Below are positions 63,192 to 64,000 of a stretch of 64,000 nucleotides of DNA, piece after piece (within the stretch, counting starts at the first letter, position 1; the number at the start of each line of letters is the position of its first letter). A program made the position numbers and the translations under genes. The stretch lies in assembly GCA_009746045.1 (NCBI GenBank), contig RPFO01000165.1:5940085-6004084 (forward strand). The letters are read 5' to 3'. The DNA comes from Mesostigma viride (taxonomy: Eukaryota; Streptophyta; Mesostigmatophyceae; Mesostigmatales; Mesostigmataceae). Under the pieces are notes generated by a model, which saw only the letters and a list, made by a program, of their open reading frames with translations, was not told the DNA's origin and made no database searches.

Positions 63192-64000
63192 GCAGTAAGG
63201 AATGCCTTCTAACTGTTAATACACTTGAGGATACTGTGCCAGGTAGTGTAGTCCGTTATGACAACCTGATTTGGCCGTTATTCTGGCAGTTATAACAAGG
63301 ATTTAGGATATCGAGCCAGTTCCCCATAAGGAGTACACAGGAGACGATGAAGTATAGCAGTGAGCTGAACCGAAAGAGCTAAAGCAGGTAAGCGTAAGGG
63401 GCTTGCTGGAAGAGGGGGGGGGGGGGTCTATTTGTCTCCACCAGAAGGACGATACAAAACCACACGCGCTGTAGTTGGTATATACGCGGCTGCATTATCG
63501 TACAAGAACTGTTCCATGATCTTCTGCCTTGTCGTTTGCACCCCCACGGCAATGAGGTATTCTGGTACACAAACTGTTTGTACTATAGCACTCTTTCGAC
63601 AGCGGCGTCCCTGGCTAATTGTCAAGGGTACTCCGTACCAATCAAAGGAACCATGTCACAAGGGTACTCTGCGGCAAGCCTAAGCACACTCTGGAATACC
63701 TACATTTAGTGCCTTATTGATACAGCGAACACGCAAATCGCTACCGCCACACTGCTTCGGCCAGTACTAATAAGTTTAAGCAGAAGCAGCCACTTCGCCA
63801 ACGCGAGACCAAGTCTAAGCAGAAATACGGCGATGGCTTCCCACTCCAATCCAGCAAGGAGGTCAAAACAAAACTTTTTCACTCTCAACCCAGCAAACAG
63901 CATACTATGCTACACGGCAAAACAAGTACCAGGCGATAACAAGGCGTCCCCCCCCCCCGCCCACCTCTTCCGCTGCTGCATGTCCCCGTCCGTTCCGTGT
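63192..64000. other. Right-hand region without recognised gene
   Basis: Possibly intron or upstream part of the minus-strand gene. It contains a run of 13 or so G at 63414-63426 and a run of C near 63947-63957. No convincing coding region. Confidence 0.35.

Overview
The window is eukaryotic nuclear DNA, most likely from an alga. No bacterial-style operons, rRNA or tRNA genes are visible. The element mix (a copia-like and a chromodomain Ty3/gypsy LTR retrotransposon, a PAT/Kangaroo-like tyrosine-recombinase retrotransposon, hAT and PIF/Harbinger DNA transposons, two kinds of LINE) together with GC-rich coding DNA would fit a green alga. That placement is inference, not proof. Nearly everything here is mobile DNA or simple repeat; only two loci look like host genes: a GC-rich intronless secreted Ig-repeat protein (41462-44398) and a spliced acidic gene on the minus strand (62205-63173).

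Layout. 1-31100 is a nest of insertions. The oldest layer is a minus-strand LINE whose reverse transcriptase (RT) survives in three pieces (30798-30905, 27296-27332, 21518-21974). It was split by a PIF/Harbinger element (27333-30797, TSD TCA) and by a PAT-like element (21975-27295, split direct repeats A1..B1-A2-B2), and cut on the left by a chromovirus whose 3' LTR is 20850-21517. The chromovirus gag frame is itself broken by two minus-strand copia-like elements. Copy 1 runs off the left edge of the window and ends at 3610. Copy 2 is complete (5360-13187), with 617-bp LTRs, TSD GAGAC and almost identical LTRs.

31814-39738 is one hAT element with an 8-bp TSD (AACAAATG). It carries a frameshifted transposase, 40-bp direct repeats near both ends, and inserted LINE copies. 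39971-40636 looks like a small non-autonomous DNA transposon. 41462-44398 is the Ig-repeat gene. 45417-54251 is a patchwork of LINE fragments, a 437-bp foldback and a very large CAC tract. 54264-58935 holds three copies of an R2-like (restriction-like endonuclease) LINE inserted one after another into the same AT-rich site. 60299-61798 holds huge CATC, CCGT and CCCAT arrays. 62205-63173 is the second host gene.

Most unusual points: (1) the copia-like element has an extra conserved ORF before gag, a single in-frame UGA between gag and pol, and a retropepsin-like domain placed after integrase instead of before it; (2) the LINE families share a 3' terminus made of a base-paired hairpin followed by a TTAA-type tail, with compensatory changes between copies; (3) the R2-like LINE used its own target duplications as serial landing sites; (4) the PAT-like element carries a 2A-like GDVHPNPGP motif between RNase H and recombinase; (5) the Ig-repeat protein looks bacterial in style.
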